DNA of 64,000 nt, taken from contig LXQE01000160.1 in the NCBI GenBank assembly GCA_003326195.1, forward strand, positions 34,162-98,161. The letters are read 5' to 3'. This stretch comes from Nostoc punctiforme NIES-2108. GTDB taxonomy: Bacteria; Cyanobacteriota; Cyanobacteriia; Cyanobacteriales; Nostocaceae. Below the pieces are notes generated by a model that was not told the origin of the DNA, did no database searches, and saw nothing but the letters and a program-made list of their open reading frames with translations. Position numbers and translations under genes: made by a program. Positions 44,095 to 52,091 of this stretch are shown in pieces; the first letter of the stretch is position 1; each line of letters starts with the position of its first letter.

Positions 44095-44480
44095 TGGGGG
44101 TGGAGGGACTTGAACCCACACGACCTTTTACGGTCAACGGATTTTCATTCTCCCGCAGTTTTCACTGCTACCTGATGACAATAGCCAACTCAGATTTTGA
44201 GAATTGGACTCTCCCTTTACCCTCGACTTAACGTTAGGGTAGCTCCCGTCGGGTCTCTGCACCTTCCGAACAGTTATGAGTTAGGAGTTAGGAGTTAAGA
44301 GTTTTAAATTTACTCAGCACTCATTACTTATGACTCAGGACTTTCTTCGGCTTGGCTCAGGATTGCCATGTCTGTCACCAGATTTAGGTTTCCCTGAGTT
44401 TGAGAGCTTCCACTTGAGGGATTTCTCCTTCAAGGCTCAATTATTTAAGTCCGTAGCGTCTACCATTCCGCCACACCCCC
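44095..44480 (-). tRNA. trnL-UAA: tRNA-Leu(UAA), interrupted by a group I intron
   Basis: The 5' exon is 44447-44480 (34 nt: acceptor GGGGGTG, D arm, anticodon stem ACGGA, then CTT). The 3' exon is 44095-44145 (51 nt: AAAATCCGT, variable arm, GGTTCAAGTCC, acceptor CACCCCC, discriminator A). The intron separates the first and second anticodon bases (U/AA), exactly the conserved site in cyanobacterial and plastid trnL. CCA is not encoded. The 3' exon is the target of the CAST homing guide. Confidence 0.96.
44146..44446 (-). ncRNA. Group I intron of trnL-UAA
   Basis: 301 nt, ending in the obligatory G before the 3' exon. Core segments are recognisable: AATTGAGCCTTGAAGGAG at the 5' end, CAGGGAAACCTAAATCTG (P region), AATCCTGAGCCAAGCC (Q), GGAAGGTGCAGAGACC (R) and CGAGGGTAAAGGGAGAG (S). 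A heptamer-type insert (CTCCTAA units, 44271-44338) sits between Q and R in a peripheral loop, making this intron longer than the roughly 250 nt I recall for Nostoc-type introns. Confidence 0.92.
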
Positions 44481-44908
44481 GCAGGTGTTTGGCAACTAGT
44501 CTAACTAGTTATTTTTTAGAGGTAGCAAATACCTCCTTATCTATTCCACCATCAATTGTGTCTTTTGTCCAACTAGATTGAAAATATTTTTTCCAGATTG
44601 TGCGATCGCTTCAGAGATTTGGAAATCTTCTTGGTTTTCTCGTAATAATCTGGATGAGTTTTCGATCTTGTCTGACCAGAGCATTTTGCTAGTGGATTCA
44701 CATAATAGCATGATATTAGCTTTTGTCATGAAATCCGTTGAATCGCCTACAGTAAAAGTACTCCAGCCCGCCAAAGCTGCGCTTTCGCCTCCTTGTTAGC
44801 AGTTTCAAGGAATTCTGGCACAGTTATGTTGAAAGCATTATGACTATACTTCTCTGAGTTTGTCTCTTCAGCCTATGATGGAAAACAGATGCTTAAGACT
44901 TGAAAGTT
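44481..44908. other. Region between trnL and ndhL, 428 bp, possible small frame
   Basis: It holds the promoter regions of trnL (minus) and ndhL (plus). Open frames overlap at 44541-44774 (minus, 77 codons) and 44578-44799 (plus, 73 codons). Either could be a small gene, but I cannot choose between them and see no motif in either. Confidence 0.3.
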
Positions 44909-45121
44909 ATGATTGTCGCCCTGCTATATCTGATTTTAGCTGGAGCTTACCTTTTGGTAATCCCCATTGCTGTTTTGCTGTACCTGAAACAGCGTTGGTA
45001 TGTAGCTAGCTCCATTGAGCGTGTCTTTATGTACTTTTTGGTGTTTTTCTTCTTTCCGGGTCTGTTGGTTCTATCGCCGTTTGCAAATTTCCGACCCCAA
45101 CGGCGACAAGTTCAAGTTTAA
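44909..45121 (+). CDS. ndhL: NAD(P)H-quinone oxidoreductase subunit L
   Basis: 70 residues with two transmembrane helices (VALLYLILAGAYLLVIPIAV and VFMYFLVFFFFPGLLVLS) and a basic C-terminus. This is NdhL, the small cyanobacterial/plastid NDH-1 subunit in the thylakoid membrane, which serves respiration, cyclic electron flow and CO2 uptake. ATG 44909 is preferred over a TTG three codons upstream. It is followed directly by a DUF3007 gene and trpA, a gene order I recall from other cyanobacteria. Confidence 0.93.
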   Translation: MIVALLYLILAGAYLLVIPIAVLLYLKQRWYVASSIERVFMYFLVFFFFPGLLVLSPFANFRPQRRQVQV

Positions 45122-45145
45122 CGAGATTGGTAGGTCATAACTCTC

Positions 45146-45457
45146 ATGCGACGGATTGACGCGATTGGAATTGGCTTGGGTGTTTTTATTGCCGGCGGCT
45201 TGGCATACTTAGGATTGCAGCTAGTCGGTTTGGATAATCAAAAAGCTGGTATATGGAGCCAAGTCTTGCTAGTCAGTGCCTTAGTTGGCTGGTTAGCCAC
45301 CTATTTTTTCCGTGCGGTGGGACAAAAAATGACCTACCACCAACAGCGGGAACAGTATGAGCAAGACTTTCTGCAAAAGCGGCTAGACGAGCTTACTCCC
45401 GAAGAACTCGCACGAATTCAAGCCGAAATAGAACAAGAAGAGCAATCTCAGGTGTAA
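45146..45457 (+). CDS. DUF3007 family protein
   Basis: 103 residues with two membrane helices (GIGLGVFIAGGLAYLGLQLV and WSQVLLVSALVGWLATYFF) and a charged C-terminal coiled-coil tail ending QAEIEQEEQSQV. The family occurs in cyanobacteria and plastid-bearing organisms. In plants a homologue is linked to NDH/photosystem assembly, but the bacterial function is unproven. It is 24 bp after ndhL, suggesting co-transcription. Confidence 0.85.
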   Translation: MRRIDAIGIGLGVFIAGGLAYLGLQLVGLDNQKAGIWSQVLLVSALVGWLATYFFRAVGQKMTYHQQREQYEQDFLQKRLDELTPEELARIQAEIEQEEQSQV

Positions 45458-45520
45458 AGTTATCATTGGTCAGTTGTCTCATTTGTCCTTTCTCATTTGT
45501 GCTTTGTAAATTACCTAAAG

Positions 45521-45570
45521 CTAATGACTAATGACCACTGACCACTGACCACTGACCAATGACCACTGAG
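45521..45570. repeat. Heptameric tandem repeat (TGACCAC)n
   Basis: Repeated ATGACTA and CTGACCA units lie between the DUF3007 gene and trpA. Same class as the repeat at 14519-14568. Confidence 0.75.
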
Positions 45571-45587
45571 TATTGACACTTGACTAA

Positions 45588-46415
45588 ATGACTGCGATTT
45601 CTGATTGCTTTAAAACCCTTGGGCGCAATCGTGAGTGCGCCCTAATTCCGTTTATTACCGCTGGCGATCCCGATTTAGAAACCACAGCAAAAGCCTTGCA
45701 GGTTCTAGATCGTAATGGAGCCGACATTATAGAACTGGGTATACCCTATTCCGATCCTCTGGCTGATGGTCCAGTTATTCAAGCTGCTGCTACCCGCGCC
45801 TTGCAAAGGGGTACGAAGTTAGAGCAGGTGCTAGAAATGCTGCAAGGGATTACTCCCAAATTGCGATCGCCAATTATTCTGTTAATTTATTACAACTCAA
45901 TTTTGCACCGGGGAATTGAAAAATTTCTTGGGCAAATTGCTGTTGCTGGGGTTGCAGGATTGGTAATACCTGATTTGCCCTTAGAGGAAGCAGCAGGCTT
46001 GCTCCAAGCAGCTAGTGAGATGGGAATTGACGTAATCTTGTTGGTTGCTCCCACCAGTTCTGCTGAACGGATTGAAGCGATCGCTCGTTCTTCCCAAGGA
46101 TTTATTTATTTAGTCAGCGTGACTGGGGTTACAGGGGTGCGATCGCAACTGGAAAACCGCGTGTCCGATTTACTCAAACAAATTCGTAGTGTTACTGATA
46201 AACCCATTGCAGTCGGCTTTGGAATATCTGAAGCTGAACAAGCCCGTCAGGTAATGGAATGGGGCGCAGATGGTGCGATTGTAGGTAGCGCTGTTGTCAA
46301 ACGGTTAGCCGAAGGAACACCAGAGCAGGGACTAAATGCGATCGCCCAATTTTGCCAAAGTCTCAAGGCAGCCATCAAGACGACCAACACCAGCACAAAT
46401 ACTCCTCTTGATTAG
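45588..46415 (+). CDS. trpA: Tryptophan synthase alpha subunit
   Basis: 275 residues, a TIM barrel that cleaves indole-3-glycerol phosphate to indole and glyceraldehyde 3-phosphate. Catalytic Glu and Asp lie in IIELGIPYSDPLADGPVIQ. FIYLVSVTGVTGVR and VGFGISEAEQA bind the phosphate. trpB is not adjacent, as is common in cyanobacteria. It lies about 130 bp after the DUF3007 gene with a heptamer repeat between them. Confidence 0.96.
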   Translation: MTAISDCFKTLGRNRECALIPFITAGDPDLETTAKALQVLDRNGADIIELGIPYSDPLADGPVIQAAATRALQRGTKLEQVLEMLQGITPKLRSPIILLIYYNSILHRGIEKFLGQIAVAGVAGLVIPDLPLEEAAGLLQAASEMGIDVILLVAPTSSAERIEAIARSSQGFIYLVSVTGVTGVRSQLENRVSDLLKQIRSVTDKPIAVGFGISEAEQARQVMEWGADGAIVGSAVVKRLAEGTPEQGLNAIAQFCQSLKAAIKTTNTSTNTPLD

Positions 46416-46652
46416 ATGGGGAAAGTAGATTAAAAAAGTATAACAGTGTAGTTTTTCTATCCTTACTTGGTAGACAATTTGACCATTATGGTCTTGAATA
46501 TTAACATCAGATATTGATGATGTAAAAAAACTAGCTGATAGAGTCGCTTATAGTTTGAGTATTATGTGAAATTAAGTAGGCATAATTTATGAGTGTGAGA
46601 GTGAGTCAGTCAAAAATGATTATAGTTACGTCGCAATCGAGGAGCAAAGGCG

Positions 46653-47321
46653 ATGAGTGAGAGTATGGCATTTATCGGCGGGGTTGCCGTAGCTGGGCTG
46701 GCGGCTCTCGTATTGCTCAAAGGCACAAATACCCCTCTACAATCTAACTTCGCTGTTGCTCCGCAAATGCCAGGTGTAGTCGCGCCCCAAGGAATGCAGC
46801 CACAAATGTATCCTTACGGGCCTTATGGGCAACCAATGTATCCCAATCAGGTTCAACCACCGACTGCTCCCAATACTGACCAGCGCCTAGAGATGGAGAA
46901 GTTGAACACGCAGATGCAGCTGGAGCGTTTAAAAAACGACAATGAACAGCTAAAGTTGCAAAATCAACAACTCCAAGGCCAAGTCCAAAATTTCAATACT
47001 CAGCAGCAGTGGCAATTAGCCCAGCAGAATAACCAACCAAAAACAGCAGCAACATTCCAGCCGCAAAATAATTGGTGGTCTTCACCTGTGCTTTGGGCTG
47101 TGGGAGGCGCAACTCTGACTATTGGTGGTGGTGTTGTTGTGGCTGGGGTATTAGCTTTGTTCTCACCACGGCAGCGTCCAGCCCGTACTGTACAAGTTAT
47201 TCACCCTTACCAAGGAAATACGCCGCCTTTGGTTCCAGTCCGTCGTGCTGAGTTTCTGCCTGCTTCGCGGATGGAAGCAAGACGAGTTGAAGCCCAAGAA
47301 TACGACGAAATGCACGGGTAG
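46653..47321 (+). CDS. Membrane protein with Pro/Gln-rich and coiled-coil segments
   Basis: 222 residues, family not recognised. An N-terminal helix (MAFIGGVAVAGLAALVLL) is followed by a proline-, glutamine- and tyrosine-rich stretch (about 35-75, with PYGPYGQPMYP). Then come a coiled coil (LNTQMQLERLKNDNEQLKLQ, about 80-115), a second hydrophobic helix near 150 (WAVGGATLTIGGGVVVAGVLA) and a basic tail. The layout suggests a membrane scaffold. An intrinsic terminator follows. Confidence 0.7.
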   Translation: MSESMAFIGGVAVAGLAALVLLKGTNTPLQSNFAVAPQMPGVVAPQGMQPQMYPYGPYGQPMYPNQVQPPTAPNTDQRLEMEKLNTQMQLERLKNDNEQLKLQNQQLQGQVQNFNTQQQWQLAQQNNQPKTAATFQPQNNWWSSPVLWAVGGATLTIGGGVVVAGVLALFSPRQRPARTVQVIHPYQGNTPPLVPVRRAEFLPASRMEARRVEAQEYDEMHG

Positions 47322-47357
47322 GGAAAATAAAATCACAGATAAATACCTATTTAAAAT

Positions 47358-47390
47358 CTCGTTTCTAGGTATAATCTGGAAACGAGTTTT
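47358..47390 (+). terminator. Intrinsic terminator
   Basis: CTCGTTTC (47358-47365) and GAAACGAG (47379-47386) form a perfect 8-bp stem followed immediately by TTTTATTC, 36 bp after the stop of the membrane-protein gene. Confidence 0.8.
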
Positions 47391-47424
47391 ATTCGTCTAA
47401 TACTGCGAATCCTGGCGGTGAGAG

Positions 47425-47608
47425 CCATTGGTGTAAACTTAAGCTTAAACGCTTATTCCACAGGCGTTTTACCCCTCCCCTTGCTAAGGGCGAGGGGAAA
47501 TTTTGGCTTTAGACAAAACTGGGGTGGAGTGACGCGGATAGTGATGGTAAGCGAATAGACTTAATACCAGGTGATTATAAGGCTTTCACGTTAAGTTGAC
47601 ACCAATGG
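47425..47608. mobile_element. Candidate MITE-like element, 184 bp
   Basis: CCATTGGTGTAAACTTAA at 47425-47442 and TTAAGTTGACACCAATGG at 47591-47608 are inverted repeats with one mismatch in 18. The interior is non-coding and includes a CCCCTCCCC...CGAGGGG hairpin. No target duplication is obvious. It could derive from an IS sharing the GGTGTCAACTTAA end. Confidence 0.5.
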
Positions 47609-47681
47609 GTGGCAGCCCTCCTTTATTCATTCCCAGTCAGAATAACCTAGAAACGAGGAAAACTGTGTTTACTGATAACTG

Positions 47682-49610
47682 TTAAAGACTGCTTTTAGGA
47701 GTTTCTGTGGTATTGGGACTCTTTGTGGTTTCAGGTTGGTTAGTATCGGGAATTTTCTGTTGGGTATTTTTCTGATTACCTTGATTTTCTAACTGAGTTA
47801 GTGCCTGTTTTGCCAGATTTTCGGCTGCTTGTTTAAATAATGGTTCTATTCTGTTTCGCCAGTATTTAGTATTAGGCAATTTTTCTGGATGGTTTCTATA
47901 ATCTAAAACTTTATCCCATTTACCATCATCTATTGCTTTATTAATCTCATTAGATAATACCTCTGCCTTGGCCCAATCTTCCTGCCACTGGGCAATCATT
48001 TTGCCTGTTTCTTGGATACCAGAAGCAGCATTTGCTGGAACCGATCTTAAAAGTGCGATCGCTCCAATTATATCCCCTGAATCATACTTATTTTTTGCTT
48101 GTTCTATAATATTCGCACTGTTATCATTAGGCTGTGATCGTTCTGATTTCCCAGCATCGTCAGTTGACGCCTTCGGCTTTTCTGGTAATGGACTTACTAC
48201 ATCCCTAGATTTTGGTTTTGGCTGGGGAATTGTTCGAGTCGCAATCAAGCTACTATCATCTACAATCCTAGTTGCAATGCCCTTTTCACGTAAGCAAGAA
48301 CCCCATTCTTGATTATTAGTTATCACGGTCGGGTTTGCCCAAGCCAAACGACCAGATTTAAGTTTAACTTCTATCCAACCTGCTTTTGTTCGCTTGCCAG
48401 TTACCTCGAAATTGGTGTTATTAGCAACAGTTTGCACAATATTATCAGAATTTATCGAACTAGGTTCAGAACGGATATTAGAATTTCCGACAACAACAGC
48501 CGAGCATTTGTTTACTAGAACCGTATCCTTACCTGTAAGATTTAAAGCTAAATTTTTTACATTTGGATATACATTTGCTACCAAGGCAGCCGCACCACCC
48601 GCCAGTAATATGCCAACTAATATCGGCCAGGGGTCGGATTTACTAGAGTCTTTACGCGCAGGTTTGGCGGGGATAGGATTTGCTGGTGCAAATGCAATAG
48701 TTTGCAGCCGAGATACTTGAGGCTGGGATTTGGCTGCTTGGTAACTAGAATTTTTGGCGGCTTCTTGAGGTGTGGACAGTGCAGGTACTGGATTAATCGC
48801 CTCTTTACACGCTTGCAGTGCTTCCGTGGCGTTTTGGTAGCGGTCTTTAAAGTGATAACGCACCATCTTGGACAACACTGCCGCCAGTCGATGGTTCACA
48901 GTTACTGAATGCCGCCAGATAATTTCTCCTGTTTCCGGGTCTTCTTGCAATTCTGTTGGGTGTAATCCTGTTAATGCTTGAATGGCGATGATGCCAAGGG
49001 AATAGATATCGCTGTTGGGACGAGGTTTACCTTGCCCTTGTTCTGTAGGCATATAGCCAGGAGTGCCAATAACCACTGTCGCAGAGGCTTGTCCGCCGGC
49101 TGTAACCAGTTGTGTACGCAGTTGTTTCACTGCCCCAAAGTCTACTAAAACTAACTTATTATCTGAGGCGCGACGGATGATATTATCCGGTTTGATATCG
49201 CGGTGAATCACGCCTTGGCGATGGACAAATTCAAGAATTTCCAGAACTTCCTGCAATAGTTGAACTACTTGGCTTTCACTCCAGCGCTTACCAGGTATAA
49301 GTTCCTCAGCTAAGGTATGTCCTTCAATATATTCTTGTACTAAATAAAACTCATGGTTTTCGTCAAAATACGCTAGCAACCTGGGTATTTGGTCATGGTT
49401 GCCCAATTTTTCTAAAGTCTCGGCTTCGCTGCTGAACAGACGTTTAGCAGTATCAAAAACTCTGGAATCAGTTCCGGGTTTGAGGTGCTTGACAACGCAG
49501 ATGGGATTGCCGGGCCGCCTAGTATCTTGGGCAATGTACGTTTGACCAAATCCTCCCATCGCGAGGACTCGAATTACTTGGTAACGATGGTCTAGTAGCT
49601 TGCCTATCAT
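47682..49610 (-). CDS. Membrane-anchored Ser/Thr protein kinase with SH3-like domain
   Basis: 642 residues. The N-terminal Hanks kinase is complete: AMGGFGQTY, VVKHLK, HRDIKPDN and DFGAVKQL, with a TPGYMPTEQ activation segment. A single transmembrane helix near 330 (WPILVGILLAGGAAALVANV) separates it from an extracytoplasmic bacterial SH3-like domain (SNIRSEPSS to WIEVKLKSGRLAWA, about 370-440). A charged Pro-rich linker and a helical, TPR-like C-terminal region follow. SH3 domains of this kind may bind cell-wall material, so it may sense the envelope (inference). Confidence 0.9.
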   Translation of the reverse strand: MIGKLLDHRYQVIRVLAMGGFGQTYIAQDTRRPGNPICVVKHLKPGTDSRVFDTAKRLFSSEAETLEKLGNHDQIPRLLAYFDENHEFYLVQEYIEGHTLAEELIPGKRWSESQVVQLLQEVLEILEFVHRQGVIHRDIKPDNIIRRASDNKLVLVDFGAVKQLRTQLVTAGGQASATVVIGTPGYMPTEQGQGKPRPNSDIYSLGIIAIQALTGLHPTELQEDPETGEIIWRHSVTVNHRLAAVLSKMVRYHFKDRYQNATEALQACKEAINPVPALSTPQEAAKNSSYQAAKSQPQVSRLQTIAFAPANPIPAKPARKDSSKSDPWPILVGILLAGGAAALVANVYPNVKNLALNLTGKDTVLVNKCSAVVVGNSNIRSEPSSINSDNIVQTVANNTNFEVTGKRTKAGWIEVKLKSGRLAWANPTVITNNQEWGSCLREKGIATRIVDDSSLIATRTIPQPKPKSRDVVSPLPEKPKASTDDAGKSERSQPNDNSANIIEQAKNKYDSGDIIGAIALLRSVPANAASGIQETGKMIAQWQEDWAKAEVLSNEINKAIDDGKWDKVLDYRNHPEKLPNTKYWRNRIEPLFKQAAENLAKQALTQLENQGNQKNTQQKIPDTNQPETTKSPNTTETPKSSL

Positions 49611-49773
49611 ATTCCCTCCCCAGAGTTATTACCTAATTTTCCAGCTGGTAATAAATATCTCCAAATTTTCTTCAATGAAATCCGCTATCTTGAGAAAAGA
49701 TTTAGATTAAAAACGCAGCTTTTTAATAAACGCAGACTGTTTATTTTTCTTTTAGTGCCCCTGTTTATTACCA

Positions 49774-50262
49774 ATGCCACCTAAAATAACAAATCCAGTT
49801 GCATGGCAGCAGGCTGAAATCCTCATGCAACCTGCTTTTATTCGAGTTATCGATAATATCCGCAAGGAGCTTGATGAATCTTCCTGGACGGGGACTTACC
49901 ACGATGTCCTGATTTGGCCGCCTAGCACCACTGATGAAATCAAAGCATTGGTGACTGAGCTATTGCAAGCAATGGAAACTGCAACACCTGAAGAAGCAGA
50001 TGAAATCAGAGGAACTCTCGCTCGTCTGCCGATGCCCCATCCAGGATATCATCTACGTTTGCAGCGTCAACAGCAAGAAGCGAGTATCGATTTGTGGGAA
50101 CTGTGTTATGAAGTGTGTTTTCTTGAATACACACCACACAAGGAAGTTGCTGATATTGATACTAGTTTAATCGATGAATTCGGTGAAGTGGATTGGCTGC
50201 GTTTGGATGCTAAGTCAAAGGAGTTGGTTGAGCAGGCGTTTGCTAAATTGCCAGAAGGGTAA
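49774..50262 (+). CDS. Conserved-looking hypothetical protein
   Basis: 162 residues, soluble, acidic, helical, no signal peptide. It has the look of a cyanobacterial conserved hypothetical (NPVAWQQAEILMQPAFIRVI, MPHPGYHLRLQRQ, CYEVCFLEY) but I cannot name a family. It diverges from the kinase gene with about 160 bp between them. Confidence 0.65.
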   Translation: MPPKITNPVAWQQAEILMQPAFIRVIDNIRKELDESSWTGTYHDVLIWPPSTTDEIKALVTELLQAMETATPEEADEIRGTLARLPMPHPGYHLRLQRQQQEASIDLWELCYEVCFLEYTPHKEVADIDTSLIDEFGEVDWLRLDAKSKELVEQAFAKLPEG

Positions 50263-50604
50263 TAAAACTAGGTGCGTAGGTGTAGCCCGTCGTAGACATC
50301 GCTCTCTCATTACCCAACAGAACTTTCTAATCAACAGGTTGATGGCGTTGTGGCGATTACTGAGCAGATATTGGGTTTAAAAAGGGCTTTTTGGTGAGAG
50401 TTTCTGATGGTCACGTCACTCGATTTTAGATTTTGGATTTGCGTTAGCGACGTAGGAGCGTCTTTTAGATTAGTCTCTTATTTAAATAAGAGGCTTGAAC
50501 AACGAATTTTTTTCTTTTTTTTATCCATGAATGGAGAGGCTTGAAACCCTTTAATCTTGATAAAATATTACGGAGAGCGCTTAGTCTAAAAACAAAATTT
50601 ATAG
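50263..50604. other. Intergenic region, 342 bp, with dispersed repeat and palindrome
   Basis: A copy of the 29-bp GCGTAGG repeat is at 50274-50302. A perfect 18-bp palindrome, CTCTTATTTAAATAAGAG, is at 50475-50492, about 110 bp before the BrnT-like gene. It could be an operator or an AT-rich hairpin; the role is unknown. Confidence 0.5.
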
Positions 50605-50883
50605 ATGGATATTGTTTATCGTCTACAAGGTATTGAATTTGAATGGGATGAAAATAAAGCACAAAGCAATATCGAAAAAGATGGCATTAAATTTGAAGAA
50701 GCTACAGAGGTATTCTTTGATCCCTTTTACCAAGTTGGTGATGCTACTGCTAATAATCAACAGGGTGATTTCATCTTAGGCTATTCTCTTTCTCAACGCT
50801 TATTGCTCGTAGTTTATCTAGAACGCAGTAGGCGAACACGCATAATTTCCGCCCGTCCACCGGATTGTTTACGTAGTAAGTGA
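50605..50883 (+). CDS. BrnT-like toxin family protein, apparently without antitoxin
   Basis: 92 residues. FEWDENKAQSNIEKDGIKFEEATEVFFDP and LLLVVYLERSRRTRIISAR match the BrnT family of RelE-like ribonuclease toxins. The C-terminus differs from the usual ISARxATxxERxxYE: here ISARPPDCLRSK ends the protein, losing the usual basic/acidic tail. A BrnA-type antitoxin is expected directly downstream, but none is recognisable before the next gene. It may be inactive or an orphan. Confidence 0.75.
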   Translation: MDIVYRLQGIEFEWDENKAQSNIEKDGIKFEEATEVFFDPFYQVGDATANNQQGDFILGYSLSQRLLLVVYLERSRRTRIISARPPDCLRSK

Positions 50884-50965
50884 TGACCGAGTTGAGTTTA
50901 TTCAGGCGCGATCGCCATAATGGTATCGCTAACTTCATCATTCAATAATCTAATCTTGAAAAAGA

Positions 50966-50994
50966 GCGTAGGCGCAGCCTGCTGTAAGCATCGC
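50966..50994. repeat. 29-bp imperfect palindromic repeat, third copy
   Basis: GCGTAGGCGCAGCCTGC then TGTAAGCATCGC, a diverged copy of the element at 18400-18428. It lies between the BrnT-like gene and ygfZ. Confidence 0.5.
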
Positions 50995-51090
50995 CTCAGC
51001 CCTTTCACCTCTACGCTATTGAAGCCGCAAACGCTTATTTGCTAAGATTTCCAGTGCGACAACATTGAAACAGGGCAACTTCTCATCACC

Positions 51091-52086
51091 ATGCCAACAT
51101 CTACACTTGACGATAAAGACACAGCAGCTATCCAAGCTGCCACAGTTGGGGTTGCTATATGCGATCGCACCGCCTGGGGACGTATCAAAGTAGCTGGCGA
51201 CGATCGCCTCAATTTCTTACACAACCAAAGTACTAACAATTTCCAAATACTCAAGCCAGGACAAGGTTGTGATACAGTTTTTGTCACTTCCACAGCCAGA
51301 ACAATCGATTTAGTAACCGCCTACGTTAGAGAAGATGCGGTAATCTTGCTGGTTTCACCCAACCGTCGCCAATATCTTATGGAATGGCTGGATAAATATA
51401 TTTTCTATGCAGATAAAGTGGAATTATCTGATATTACCCAATACACCAACACCTTCAGCCTGATTGGCCCAGGAAGCGACGCTGTTTTAGAAAAGTTGGG
51501 TATTGGCGAACTCATCGGTCAACCTTACGGTAGTCACCAAGTATACACGATCGCTCCGGCTGAGGGCGTGCGAATTGCTGTGGGTAGCGGGTTAGCCGCG
51601 CCCGGATACACCTTCACTTTTCCCTATACTGACAAAGAAACGGTGTGGAACAAATTGTTAGAAGCTGGGGCGGTAGAAATGAGCGATCGCGCCTGGGATG
51701 CTTTGCGAATTTTACAAGGCCGCCCCGCCCCAGATGCGGAACTCACAGATGATTACAATCCTCTGGAAGTGGGCTTGTGGCAAACAATTTCTTTTACTAA
51801 AGGTTGCTATATTGGGCAAGAAACTATTGCTCGGTTAAATACATATAAAGGTGTAAAACAACACCTGCTTGGTATTCGCCTCAGTGCCCCTGTGGAAGTT
51901 GGAAGTGCGATCGCAATTGGAGATGAAAAGATCGGCAAACTTACTAGTTACACCCAAACCGCTGATGGTTACTTTGGACTAGGTTACATTCGCACCAAAG
52001 CTGGTGGTGTAGGCTTAAAAGTCAAAGTGGGAGAAACTGAGGGTGAAATAGTAGAAATCCCGTTTGTTTCTCACGAATATCCGTAA
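51091..52086 (+). CDS. ygfZ: YgfZ/GcvT domain folate-binding protein
   Basis: 331 residues. The signature KGCYIGQE with its conserved cysteine identifies the YgfZ group, which supports repair or assembly of some Fe-S enzymes using tetrahydrofolate. N-terminal GcvT-like folds (RIKVAGDDRLNFLHNQSTN) and the C-terminal barrel (GKLTSYTQTADGYFGLGYIR) are present. It converges with the DUF5331 gene with only 5 bp between the stops. Confidence 0.9.
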   Translation: MPTSTLDDKDTAAIQAATVGVAICDRTAWGRIKVAGDDRLNFLHNQSTNNFQILKPGQGCDTVFVTSTARTIDLVTAYVREDAVILLVSPNRRQYLMEWLDKYIFYADKVELSDITQYTNTFSLIGPGSDAVLEKLGIGELIGQPYGSHQVYTIAPAEGVRIAVGSGLAAPGYTFTFPYTDKETVWNKLLEAGAVEMSDRAWDALRILQGRPAPDAELTDDYNPLEVGLWQTISFTKGCYIGQETIARLNTYKGVKQHLLGIRLSAPVEVGSAIAIGDEKIGKLTSYTQTADGYFGLGYIRTKAGGVGLKVKVGETEGEIVEIPFVSHEYP

Positions 52087-52091
52087 GTAGT

